This document shows, in pieces, positions 1 through 7,231 of a stretch of 64,000 nt of DNA. The notes below the pieces were generated by a model. It did not search any database. It saw only the letters and a list, made by a program, of their open reading frames with translations, and had not been told where the DNA came from. The translations under genes and the position numbers were made by a program. Source of the stretch: Mycolicibacterium sphagni (GTDB lineage: Bacteria; Actinomycetota; Actinomycetes; Mycobacteriales; Mycobacteriaceae); assembly GCF_002250655.1 (NCBI RefSeq), contig NZ_NOZR01000013.1:62001-126000 (forward strand), read 5' to 3'. Numbering within the stretch: the first letter of the stretch is position 1; each line of letters begins with the position of its first letter.

Positions 1-1
1 T

Positions 2-1075
2 CTGCTTGGCATCATCGTGCCGGCCGAACACGGCGGCCCCGATCTGCCACTGTCGACGGCGGTCGAGGTGTTGCGGGTTTTGTCGCGGGCGGACTCGGCT
101 GTCGGCCAGTTGTTGTTGGCTCACTTCGTGCTCAGCGCTGCGATACGTGGACTCGGCCAGAGTGAGCCTGCACCAAGGATTTTCGCCGACGTACTGGCCG
201 GCGCCCAACTGGGTAACGCCACGGTCGAACGCGGCACCAGGACCTCTGTCGAGCGGCTCACGACCGTGCAGCGAAGGGCCGAGGGCGGCTGGGTGCTCAA
301 CGGTACGAAGTACTATGCGACGGGCTCGCTCGGAGCGGCGTGGATCGCGGTGGCCGCCCGTATCCCCGGCACCGAACCTGCCCACGGTGCAACGGTGTTC
401 GTCCGGGCTGGCGAAGCGGGTGTCACGCTGAACTTGGAGAAGTGGTCGTCGTTCGGGCAGCGCGGCACGGCCAGCGGTGAGGTGGTGTTCGACAATGTGG
501 TGGTCGACGATGCCTTCGTGATCGACGAGGGGCCCGACCCCGATCCGGTCACCGCTGATCCATCAGTCCTGGGCGCCTTCGACCAGGCTCTGCACGCCGC
601 TGTCGACATCGGCATCGCCAGGGCTGCACTGGAGGACGGCGCGGAGTTCGTCGCCACCAGGAGCAGGCCGTGGTTCGAAGCGGAGGTCGACTCCGCGGCC
701 GATGAACCGCATGTGGTGCGACGCTTCGGTGAGCTCACCGCCCGGCTGTTCGCTCTCGAAGCCCTGCTGGCCCATGGGGCCCAATTGGTCGACAAGGCCT
801 TGGCCGCCCCCGACCTGACCCGGGCGGCCGCGGCGGACGCGTCGCTTCAGGTCGCGGCGGCCAAGGCGCTGGCGCAGGAGTTCGCCGTCGAGATCGCCAG
901 CGGCGTCTTCGAACTCGCAGGCTCCTCGGCCACCGACCGCGGCTTCGCGCTGGACCGGCACTGGCGCAACGTTCGTGTGCATTCCCTGCATGACCCGGCC
1001 CGGTGGAAGTACATCCACCTGGGCAACTTCACCCTGCGCGGCACCTTCCCGCCGCGCCTCGGCCTGCTCTTGTAA
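2..1075 (+). CDS. SfnB/DszC-type acyl-CoA dehydrogenase family protein (5' truncated by window)
   Basis: The reading frame is open from the first bases, so the N-terminus lies outside the window; 357 residues are visible. An internal GTG at 17 is only a possible start, because family-typical sequence (LLGIIVPAEHGGPDL) precedes it. The middle acyl-CoA dehydrogenase domain shows the WSSFGQRGTASGEVVFDNV stretch. The C-terminal helical domain ends with an LxDPxxWKYxHLGN-like segment, as in flavin-dependent monooxygenases of the SfnB/DszC branch, which act on organosulfur substrates, rather than in beta-oxidation dehydrogenases. It lies 24 nt before a MetE-like gene on the same strand, so the two are probably co-transcribed. 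The family is clear; the substrate is unknown. Confidence 0.8.
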   Translation: MLGIIVPAEHGGPDLPLSTAVEVLRVLSRADSAVGQLLLAHFVLSAAIRGLGQSEPAPRIFADVLAGAQLGNATVERGTRTSVERLTTVQRRAEGGWVLNGTKYYATGSLGAAWIAVAARIPGTEPAHGATVFVRAGEAGVTLNLEKWSSFGQRGTASGEVVFDNVVVDDAFVIDEGPDPDPVTADPSVLGAFDQALHAAVDIGIARAALEDGAEFVATRSRPWFEAEVDSAADEPHVVRRFGELTARLFALEALLAHGAQLVDKALAAPDLTRAAAADASLQVAAAKALAQEFAVEIASGVFELAGSSATDRGFALDRHWRNVRVHSLHDPARWKYIHLGNFTLRGTFPPRLGLLL

Positions 1076-1099
1076 ACCCTTGCGATCATTGGAGTTTCG

Positions 1100-2149
1100 A
1101 TGACCACCTTCTATGTGACCGGAAGTATCAACGTCGCGAGCGTTGACGAGGCCTTCCGGCTCGTCGGTTCCCGACTGCAGCCCGGTGTCAGCCGTGTTCC
1201 CGACGGCGAGCCGGGGGACCGGGCCAACTGGGTGTTCACCCAGGCCGACCACTTCCAGAAGAATCCGACACTGGAAGTCGTCGGTGACCGGGTCAGGGCC
1301 CGGCACGGGGTGCCGTTGGAGTTCGGGCCGGTGGACTACCACAGCACCGCCACCGAGTCCTATGCGAAATTCCGCCGTGCCCGCGACGAGGGTGTGCTGG
1401 CGGCGGATTCGCGGTTCCTGGTGTCGATCCCGACTCCGTTCAACGCGGTGAACTCGTTCGTCGAGTTCGCCGACCGTGTGCAGGTGGCATACGCCTATGA
1501 ACAGGCGTTGCGACACAGCGTCGAGGCGATCCAGGACGCCATCTCGCCCGTCGACCTGGCAATCCAATGGGATCTGCCGACCGAGCTCGCGACTGTCGAG
1601 GGCTGGTTCGACAACCCCTACGGCAGCCTGGAACCCATCTTCGCGGCGGCCGGCAGGGTGGGGGACTGGGTCGACCCCGAGGCCGAGCTGACCTTCCATT
1701 TGTGCTACGGGGACTCGAAATTCGGTGCCTCGCCATTCATGGGTGAACCGCCGACCGAGGAGGCCGCCGACCGAGGTGGACGCCACATCCTGCCTCGCGA
1801 CGCCTCGGCGATCGTCGCACTGGCCAACGGTTTGTCACGCCACGTGAATCGACGCATCGATGCGATTCAGGCAGCGACGGTGGCCGCCTGGACCAAACGT
1901 GCGCACTGGCAGCCGTTGGCTGATCTGGCACTGGAGCCCGGCACCGAGGTCTATCTCGGCCTGCTGCACGCCCAGGACGGTGCCGAAGGGGCGACGACGC
2001 GGGCCGCGTTGGCCGCGGAGTTCCTGCCGGAGTTCGGGGTGTCTACCGAATGTGGACTCGGCAGGCACTCGCCGGAACAGCTAGAAGCCGTTCTGGTTGC
2101 GTGGCAAGAGTATTCGGCCGCCTGCGAACCGGCGCTGGCCGGTGGATAG
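1100..2149 (+). CDS. Stand-alone MetE C-terminal-like (UROD/MetE superfamily) zinc methyltransferase
   Basis: 349 residues, about the length of the catalytic half of cobalamin-independent methionine synthase, with no N-terminal MetE half. Residues near 200-202 read FHLCYGDS, matching the H-x-C zinc pair of MetE. Residue 318 lies in ECGLGRHSPE, matching the third zinc cysteine (CGL motif). The zinc thiol-activation site therefore looks intact. The methyl donor and acceptor cannot be read from sequence. The ATG at 1100 follows the preceding dehydrogenase by 24 nt and precedes the permease by 15 nt, suggesting a three-gene operon. Association with an SfnB-type flavoprotein hints at organosulfur or methylthio metabolism, which is inference. 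Confidence 0.65.
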   Translation: MTTFYVTGSINVASVDEAFRLVGSRLQPGVSRVPDGEPGDRANWVFTQADHFQKNPTLEVVGDRVRARHGVPLEFGPVDYHSTATESYAKFRRARDEGVLAADSRFLVSIPTPFNAVNSFVEFADRVQVAYAYEQALRHSVEAIQDAISPVDLAIQWDLPTELATVEGWFDNPYGSLEPIFAAAGRVGDWVDPEAELTFHLCYGDSKFGASPFMGEPPTEEAADRGGRHILPRDASAIVALANGLSRHVNRRIDAIQAATVAAWTKRAHWQPLADLALEPGTEVYLGLLHAQDGAEGATTRAALAAEFLPEFGVSTECGLGRHSPEQLEAVLVAWQEYSAACEPALAGG

Positions 2150-2164
2150 CGACGAGGCCACGTC

Positions 2165-2797
2165 ATGACTGACACCGTCATCGCGCCCGCATTCGAGGCC
2201 CTCGTCACCGAACCGTCTCCCCAACAACTCCCGGAGGGCAATCCGGGATTGCTCGGGCTGCCGTTGATCATCGCCGGTGCGCTCGGGTTGGGGTTCACCA
2301 ACACCGGGATCATCGGCGCCGGCGCGGCAGCGGTGCCAATCCTGTTGTCGGCCACCACCGTCGGTCTGCTTCTGACCACAATCTGGTCGGCGGCGCTGCG
2401 GCAGAACGTCAACGCCACCGTGTACGGGGTGTTCTTCGGGTTCTACGGCAGTTACGCGGTGCTGTCACTGGGGCTGACGCACAACTGGTTCGGTATCCCG
2501 TCGGGCGCCGTGCAGCAGACCACCGCGCTGTGGCTCGCAAGCTGGCTGCTGACCATCGGTCTGCTCACGGTGCTGACGCTTCGCCTGCCGTGGACGTACC
2601 CGCTCCTGCTGGGGATCGTCGACGTCGCCCTGGTTTTGTTGTTGATCGGCACGCTCACCGGCAGTGCAGCGGCGACGCGGACCGGCGGCTGGTTTGTGTT
2701 CGCGTTCGTGGCGTTCGTCATCTACTTCTACGTCGCCGCGCTGTGGGAAGAGACCGGCGGGCGCGCATTGCCACTGGGCCGGCCACTGGTCAGCTGA
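2165..2797 (+). CDS. GPR1/FUN34/YaaH (SatP) family acetate transporter-like membrane protein
   Basis: 210 residues with about six hydrophobic helices. A family-like NPGLLGLP signature occurs near residue 22-29, comparable to NPAPLGL in SatP/Ady2. A short soluble N-terminus precedes the first helix, and the protein ends with a small cytosolic tail. SatP proteins move acetate or succinate across the inner membrane with protons; the substrate here is inferred from family only. It follows the MetE-like gene by 15 nt. Its 3' end overlaps the convergent MFS gene by 8 nt. Confidence 0.75.
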   Translation: MTDTVIAPAFEALVTEPSPQQLPEGNPGLLGLPLIIAGALGLGFTNTGIIGAGAAAVPILLSATTVGLLLTTIWSAALRQNVNATVYGVFFGFYGSYAVLSLGLTHNWFGIPSGAVQQTTALWLASWLLTIGLLTVLTLRLPWTYPLLLGIVDVALVLLLIGTLTGSAAATRTGGWFVFAFVAFVIYFYVAALWEETGGRALPLGRPLVS

Positions 2798-4037
2798 CCC
2801 GGCGACCCGCGAGGAACGCCGTCAGCGCCAGCACCGCCAGCGTCACCATCACCACCGCCAGCGGCAGAGCGGTGTGTTCCCCACCGAGACCGACCAGCGG
2901 GGAGACCGCAGCACCCAGGCCGAACTGCAGGGCGCCCAGACCCGCGGATCCGGAGCCGGCCGCGCGCGGGACCGCGCCCAGCGCAAGTCCGGTGGCATTG
3001 CCCAGGATCAGGCCCTGGCAGGCGACGGCCACGAAGATCGGGATCATCATCGTCCACGCAGGTGCGCCGGTGAGGACCAACGCGAGCAGCGCCAGCGTCG
3101 CGGCAACCGTCACGCCGAGCCCGAGGCCGAGCAGTGTTGAGGTGGAGATGGTCTGGCTCAGTCGCGATGAGACCGCGCTGACGACGATCATGCCCAGTGC
3201 GTTGACACCGAAGGCGATGCCGTACTGCATGGGTGTGAGGCCCACCATCACCTGGTAGACGAACGGTGAGGCCGAGATGTAGGCCATCATCACCGAAAAG
3301 CCGAGCCCAAAGGCGAGGGTATTGGCGATGTAGGCGCGTGAGCGCAGCTCGGTCCACGGCGAGATGCCCTGCGCAGCATCGGCTTTCAGCTGAGCGCGAC
3401 GCTTAGCGGGGTGGGATTCCCGAATCACCGCCACGATCGCGATCAACATGGCCACCGCGATACCGCAGACCACCCAGAGGATGCCGCGCCAGCCCAGTGG
3501 CCCGACCAGCACGCCGCCGGCGAACGGCGCGACCACCGGCGCCACGCCGCCGACGATCATCATCAAGCTGAACGCCCGTCCGGCGGTCTTACCACCGGTG
3601 AGGTCGGAGATGACCGCGCGACCGATCACCATGCCCGCGGCGCCGGTGAAGCCCTGGGCGAACCGGGCCGCGATCAGGACGCCGACGGTGGGGGCGGTGG
3701 CCGCGATAACGCTGGCGACCACGCACAACAGCGCGCCGACGACCAGCGGCCTGAGCCGACCGAGCCGGTCCGACAGCGGGCCGAAGGTCAATTGCCCGAA
3801 GGTCAGCCCGAGCAGAAACGCCGTCAGGGTCAGCTGCACCGCGGTGGCGCTGGCGTGCAACTCCGAGGCCATCCCGGGGAAGGCCGGCAGGTAGAGGTCG
3901 GTGGCCACCGGTGCGACCGCGCTCAGCAGGGCAAGAACTACCAGCAACCAGGGGGAGATGGCGGCTTCGCGTCGGGGCCGCTCGGCCGGCGACACTGGAC
4001 CGCGCGATGCGGGGGCGGGCTGCACTCCGGTGCTCAT
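2790..4037 (-). CDS. MFS multidrug efflux transporter, Bcr/CflA family
   Basis: 415 residues, 12 predicted membrane helices, a cytosolic N-terminus rich in Pro/Arg, and the MFS loop motif GPLSDRLGRLRPL after helix 2. The Bcr/CflA-type opening is LALLSAVAPVATDLYLPAFPGMA. It should export small hydrophobic compounds using the proton gradient. It is divergent from a MarR regulator and separated from it by a perfect palindrome, so it is probably repressed by that regulator. The start ATG at 4037 is preceded by a GAGGACG ribosome-binding site. Confidence 0.85.
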   Translation of the reverse strand: MSTGVQPAPASRGPVSPAERPRREAAISPWLLVVLALLSAVAPVATDLYLPAFPGMASELHASATAVQLTLTAFLLGLTFGQLTFGPLSDRLGRLRPLVVGALLCVVASVIAATAPTVGVLIAARFAQGFTGAAGMVIGRAVISDLTGGKTAGRAFSLMMIVGGVAPVVAPFAGGVLVGPLGWRGILWVVCGIAVAMLIAIVAVIRESHPAKRRAQLKADAAQGISPWTELRSRAYIANTLAFGLGFSVMMAYISASPFVYQVMVGLTPMQYGIAFGVNALGMIVVSAVSSRLSQTISTSTLLGLGLGVTVAATLALLALVLTGAPAWTMMIPIFVAVACQGLILGNATGLALGAVPRAAGSGSAGLGALQFGLGAAVSPLVGLGGEHTALPLAVVMVTLAVLALTAFLAGRRVS

Positions 4038-4053
4038 GACGTCCTCGTCCTAG

Positions 4054-4075
4054 ATAGTTATTAAACAATAACTAT
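4054..4075. promoter_or_regulatory. Palindromic operator between MFS exporter and MarR regulator
   Basis: Perfect 9-bp inverted repeat, ATAGTTATT at 4054-4062 and AATAACTAT at 4067-4075, around a 4-nt spacer. A further half-site-like CATAACTA lies at 4081-4088. It is an AT-rich island in GC-rich DNA between two divergent genes, the usual position and form of a MarR-type operator. Binding is inferred. Confidence 0.7.
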
Positions 4076-4094
4076 TAAATCATAACTAGTGCGG

Positions 4095-4100
4095 TAGAAT
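4095..4100 (+). promoter_or_regulatory. -10 element of leaderless MarR-family transcript
   Basis: TAGAAT lies exactly 6 nt before the ATG at 4107, the spacing at which the A of ATG would be the +1 base. This favours ATG 4107 over the TTG at 4101. The palindromic operator lies just upstream, so bound repressor would block this promoter. Confidence 0.5.
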
Positions 4101-4106
4101 TTGTCC

Positions 4107-4565
4107 ATGGATAGCGAGCTGGCCGATCTTGCCGAGGCGATTCTTGGCGTGGGACGAGAGCTGCGGATGCGGATGGACGCCGGAGTGGCTGGGCCGGCGA
4201 CATCCGAGACAGCCGTCGTGCACCTGACCGCATCGGAAGCCCACGTCATGCGGCATATCGATCACCATCCAGGGGTCACGCCGAGCGATGTCGCGCGAGC
4301 GACCGGCCTGCAGCGCAGCAACTTGTCCACTGCGCTGCGAGCGCTCGAACAGCGCGGATTCGTCGAGCGGCGTACCGATCCGCACGACGCCAGGGGCGTC
4401 AATCTGTTCCCGACCGATCAGGCCGCCGACAACCTCACCCGGCTGCGGCGGCAATGGGCCAGCCAAATGGCGCGCGTACTGGGCGGCGACAGGGAAAGTG
4501 CGGCAGCGGCGACCGCACTGCTCCAGCGCGTCGAGGCCGGGCTGGTGGCCGACCGTCTCGGCTGA
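4107..4565 (+). CDS. MarR family transcriptional regulator
   Basis: 152 residues from the ATG at 4107. The winged-helix core includes HVMRHIDHHPGVTPSDVARATGL followed by the recognition helix and the wing residues RRTDPHDARG, where D-x-R-x(3) is typical of MarR proteins. It is divergent from a Bcr/CflA exporter with a shared palindromic operator, so it is likely the ligand-responsive repressor of the exporter and of itself. The inducer is not predictable. It ends 9 nt from the convergent glycoside hydrolase. Confidence 0.85.
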   Translation: MDSELADLAEAILGVGRELRMRMDAGVAGPATSETAVVHLTASEAHVMRHIDHHPGVTPSDVARATGLQRSNLSTALRALEQRGFVERRTDPHDARGVNLFPTDQAADNLTRLRRQWASQMARVLGGDRESAAAATALLQRVEAGLVADRLG

Positions 4566-4574
4566 CTACATCAT

Positions 4575-6587
4575 CTACATCGGCGCGTTGGCTGGCTGGA
4601 ACACTCCGGTGCTGTCGGCTTCCTCTTCAGCGCGGATGACGTGCACGACGGCGTTGATCAGGGCCAGATGGGTGAACGCCTGCGGGAAGTTGCCCAGGTG
4701 GCGGCCCGTGCGTGGCTCGATTTCCTCGGCGTAGAGATGCAGCGGGCTGGCGAACGACAACAGCCGCTCACACAGATGCCGGGCCCGGCTCACCTCGCCG
4801 ATCTCGACCAGCGCTGACACCAGCCAGAACGAGCAGATCGTGAAGCTGCCCTCTTCGCCGGACAGGCCGTCGTCGGTCTCGTCGACGCGGTACCGGAGGA
4901 CCAACCCGTCTTCGGTGAGCTCGTCGGCGATCGCCAGCACGGTGGCCCGTAATCGCGGGTCGTCCGAGGGCAGGAACCGCACCAGCGGGACCAGCAGCAG
5001 CGACGCGTCCAGCGCGTCGTCGCCATAACGCTGGGTGAGCACCCCCCGCTCGTCGACCCCGTTCGCCAGGATGTCGGCCTTGATCTCCTCGGCGATCGCC
5101 CGCCACTGCTGGGCGTAGCTCTTCTCGCCGACCAGCTCGGCCAGCTTGGAGCCACGATCCAGCGCCACCCAGCACATCACCTTCGACGAGGTGAAATGCT
5201 GCGGCTCGCCGCGCACCTCCCAAATGCCGCGGTCAGGCTCCCGCCAGTGCTTGATGGCCTCTTCGACCTGCTCCTTGAGCACCGGCCAGAGCTGATCGGA
5301 GATCTGCTCACGGGACTTGGCATGCAGGTACACCGAGTCGAGCATCGTGCCCCAGATGTCGTGCTGCATCTGGTTGTAGGCGCCGTTGCCGATGCGCACG
5401 GGCCGGGCGTTGTCATAGCCGGACAGGTGGCTGAGCTCTTCTTCGACCAGCTCGCGTTCCCCGCCGACGGCGTACATCACCTGAAGGGGATGCCGCTCGC
5501 CGTTGTTGGCGCCGGATACGTCGGCGATGAAGGAGAAGAAGTCGTCGGCCTCGCGGTCCAGGCCCAGGGTGTACAGACCCCACAACGCGAATGTCGAGTC
5601 GCGCACCCATGCGTAGCGGTAGTCCCAGTTGCGTTCGCCCTGCGGAGTCTCGGGCAGCGAGGTAGTGCTGGCGGCCAGCAGTGCGCCCGTCGGCGAGTAC
5701 GTCAGGCCCTTCAGGGTCAGCGCACTGCGCTGCAGGTAAGACCGCCACGGATGGTCGGGGAAGTCGCCGATGTTGATCCACTGCCGCCACGCCTCGCTGG
5801 TCTGCCACATTTTGTCGGCGGCTTCTTCATACGTCTGCGGTGACGGATGCTTCGACCAGGACAGCGCGACGAAGACGTTGTCGCCTTCCTTGAGACGGGT
5901 GCGGGCGCGGGCTTCCCGGCCCTCGAGCCCGATTCGCAGGTTGGTGGTCAGCCGCAGCGTGGGGTGGGCGTCGGGGTCGTTCCTGGCCCGCGCGATCGCC
6001 TCGCCATAGGCGTTGGCCGAATACTCCCAGGTGGCGTTGACCCGGCCATAGTCGAACGAGGGCTCGCAGTTCATCAGCACTTCGACAGTCCCACTCACAC
6101 AGCGCACGGTGCGCAGCAAGATGTGCTCGGCGTCCCAGTCCATCGGGGTGCGCCGGTGCGTTCTCGACCGGGTGTCGATGTCGTGCCAGGGGCCCATCAC
6201 GAGGGCTTCCCGCACGATGAGCCACCCGGTGTGCGTCTGCCACGTGGTCTCCAGGATGAGGCTGCCGGGCAGGTAGCGGCGGGCGGCGGGCACCGAGACG
6301 CCATAGGGTCCCAGCCGGAAATGCCCGGCACCGCGGTCCAGGATCGCCCCGAACACGCTGGGGGAGTCCGGTCGCGGAACGCACAGCCACTCCACTGCGC
6401 CCGCCGAAGAGATCAGGCAGGTGTTCTCGCAGTCGGACAGGAAGCCGTAGTCGGCGATCGGCGGGAACGGGTTGCGTAGCGAGGCGGGCGACGCATACGG
6501 CACCGGGGCGGTGACGGACAGGGGCGGGACTGACTCGACGGTCACACCGTTAGTGTCCTCGCCCCTTGGCTGGGCTTCCAGAACCAT
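4575..6587 (-). CDS. Glycoside hydrolase family 15 protein, mycobacterial trehalase type
   Basis: 670 residues, close to the M. tuberculosis Rv2402 family. An N-terminal beta-sandwich domain (DYGFLSDCENTCLIS, SAGAVEWLCVPRPDSPSVFGAILD) is followed by an (alpha/alpha)6 catalytic barrel containing GERNWDYRYAWVRDSTFALWGL, the conserved GH15 core. The C-terminal Glu-rich segment (EEIEPRTGRHLGNFPQAFTHLA) is also typical. Mycobacterial members of this group hydrolyse trehalose in the cytosol; glucoamylase-like activity is the alternative. No signal peptide is seen. It sits opposite the small membrane proteins and the sulfate importer, as in M. tuberculosis. Confidence 0.85.
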   Translation of the reverse strand: MVLEAQPRGEDTNGVTVESVPPLSVTAPVPYASPASLRNPFPPIADYGFLSDCENTCLISSAGAVEWLCVPRPDSPSVFGAILDRGAGHFRLGPYGVSVPAARRYLPGSLILETTWQTHTGWLIVREALVMGPWHDIDTRSRTHRRTPMDWDAEHILLRTVRCVSGTVEVLMNCEPSFDYGRVNATWEYSANAYGEAIARARNDPDAHPTLRLTTNLRIGLEGREARARTRLKEGDNVFVALSWSKHPSPQTYEEAADKMWQTSEAWRQWINIGDFPDHPWRSYLQRSALTLKGLTYSPTGALLAASTTSLPETPQGERNWDYRYAWVRDSTFALWGLYTLGLDREADDFFSFIADVSGANNGERHPLQVMYAVGGERELVEEELSHLSGYDNARPVRIGNGAYNQMQHDIWGTMLDSVYLHAKSREQISDQLWPVLKEQVEEAIKHWREPDRGIWEVRGEPQHFTSSKVMCWVALDRGSKLAELVGEKSYAQQWRAIAEEIKADILANGVDERGVLTQRYGDDALDASLLLVPLVRFLPSDDPRLRATVLAIADELTEDGLVLRYRVDETDDGLSGEEGSFTICSFWLVSALVEIGEVSRARHLCERLLSFASPLHLYAEEIEPRTGRHLGNFPQAFTHLALINAVVHVIRAEEEADSTGVFQPANAPM

Positions 6588-6685
6588 TGGGACATCATCG
6601 ACCTGCGGGGTGTTTGTCGTCCACTTATGCGGCGATCTGTGCCTTTGCTGTTACCGCCGGTGACAGCGCCGCGACGGCCGCGGCT

Positions 6686-6691
6686 TACGCT
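6686..6691 (+). promoter_or_regulatory. -10 element of leaderless small membrane protein transcript
   Basis: TACGCT fits TANNNT and lies 6 nt before the ATG at 6698. No Shine-Dalgarno sequence is visible, consistent with a leaderless transcript. Confidence 0.45.
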
Positions 6692-6697
6692 GGTGCG

Positions 6698-6892
6698 ATG
6701 CACGGGTTCCTGAGTTGGTGGGACGGCGTCGAACTGTGGCTGTCCGGCCTCGGATTCGTGCTGCAGACGATCATCGTGATGCCCGTGGTTTTATTGCTTG
6801 CCTACGTGATCGCCTTGGTCATCGATGCGTTCCTGGGCACCGGCATTCGGGTATTGCGCCGGCTGCGGCACTCTGACCGGCGGCTCCGATGA
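6698..6892 (+). CDS. Small conserved membrane protein (Rv2401A position)
   Basis: 64 residues: a short N-terminus (MHGFLSWWDGVELWL), one or two hydrophobic stretches (residues about 17-43), and a strongly basic tail RVLRRLRHSDRRLR that would stay in the cytosol. It occupies the place of the small membrane gene upstream of subI in M. tuberculosis. Its stop overlaps the start of a second tiny membrane ORF (ATGA). Function is unknown; it may belong with the sulfate importer region. Confidence 0.6.
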   Translation: MHGFLSWWDGVELWLSGLGFVLQTIIVMPVVLLLAYVIALVIDAFLGTGIRVLRRLRHSDRRLR

Positions 6893-6975
6893 ACGGGATG
6901 CCGCGCTCACGTGTGACTTTGGCGCTGGTGGCGCTGCTGATCCTCATCATCGTGGTGTGGCTGATCAATCGTTGA
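6889..6975 (+). CDS. 28-residue single-pass membrane microprotein
   Basis: The ATG at 6889 overlaps the TGA of the 64-residue gene (ATGA coupling). The product is 28 residues: a basic N-terminus (MNGMPRSR), one unbroken hydrophobic helix of about 17 residues (LALVALLILIIVVWLI) and a C-terminal NR. Composition and coupling argue that it is translated. No function can be assigned. The cysteine leader peptide of subI begins 44 nt downstream. Confidence 0.5.
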   Translation: MNGMPRSRVTLALVALLILIIVVWLINR

Positions 6976-7006
6976 CACCCCGGCTGGTTGTCTGGGAAAT
7001 GTCTGT

Positions 7007-7012
7007 TAAGCT
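7007..7012 (+). promoter_or_regulatory. -10 element for leaderless subI leader transcript
   Basis: TAAGCT (TANNNT) is followed by exactly 7 nt and then the ATG of the leader peptide at 7020. No Shine-Dalgarno is present in those 7 nt. The same arrangement occurs before the sirA leader. Confidence 0.6.
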
Positions 7013-7019
7013 TCCCGCC

Positions 7020-7112
7020 ATGCAAACGGCGACCGGGTACGGCGAGGGCCATATTTTGGCCCTTATTGCCGTCGGTTCATTGGCCGTTGCTGATGTTGCT
7101 TGTTGTCGCTGA
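7020..7112 (+). CDS. Cysteine-ended leader peptide of the sulfate importer operon
   Basis: 30-residue ORF starting at a probable transcription start and ending V-A-C-C-R-stop, with tandem TGT codons at 7101-7106. The stop is 119 nt before subI. Leaderless upstream ORFs with cysteine runs are known in mycobacteria as cysteine-responsive attenuators of sulfur operons, and this fits that class. From the last Cys codon through the stop, bases 7105-7116 can pair with 7136-7147 (12 pairs, three of them G-U), so a ribosome stalled on the Cys codons would open the hairpin. The regulatory role is inferred from position and codons. Confidence 0.75.
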   Translation: MQTATGYGEGHILALIAVGSLAVADVACCR

Positions 7113-7147
7113 CACCCTCTGCCCGTCCGCGGTTTGGTGTCGGTGAT
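7105..7147 (+). promoter_or_regulatory. Putative attenuation hairpin of subI leader
   Basis: Arms 7105-7116 and 7136-7147 can form 12 pairs, with a GACACC/GGTGTC core of six Watson-Crick pairs and a 19-nt loop. The 5' arm overlaps the last bases of the tandem Cys codons and the leader stop, so ribosome position would decide whether it forms. Confidence 0.45.
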
Positions 7148-7231
7148 GGTCGTTGGCATTCGCTTGTCAAACATCGCCATTCCGTTGCGACGGGGCTCGA
7201 ATCCCCTAACCCGCAATGAGAAAGGCCAGCA

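Noticed and set aside
7191-7207. T-arm-like hairpin GGGG-CTCGAAT-CCCC just before the subI ribosome site
   Set aside because: No acceptor, D or anticodon arms surround it, so it is not a tRNA; with a 4-bp stem it is too weak to annotate on its own.
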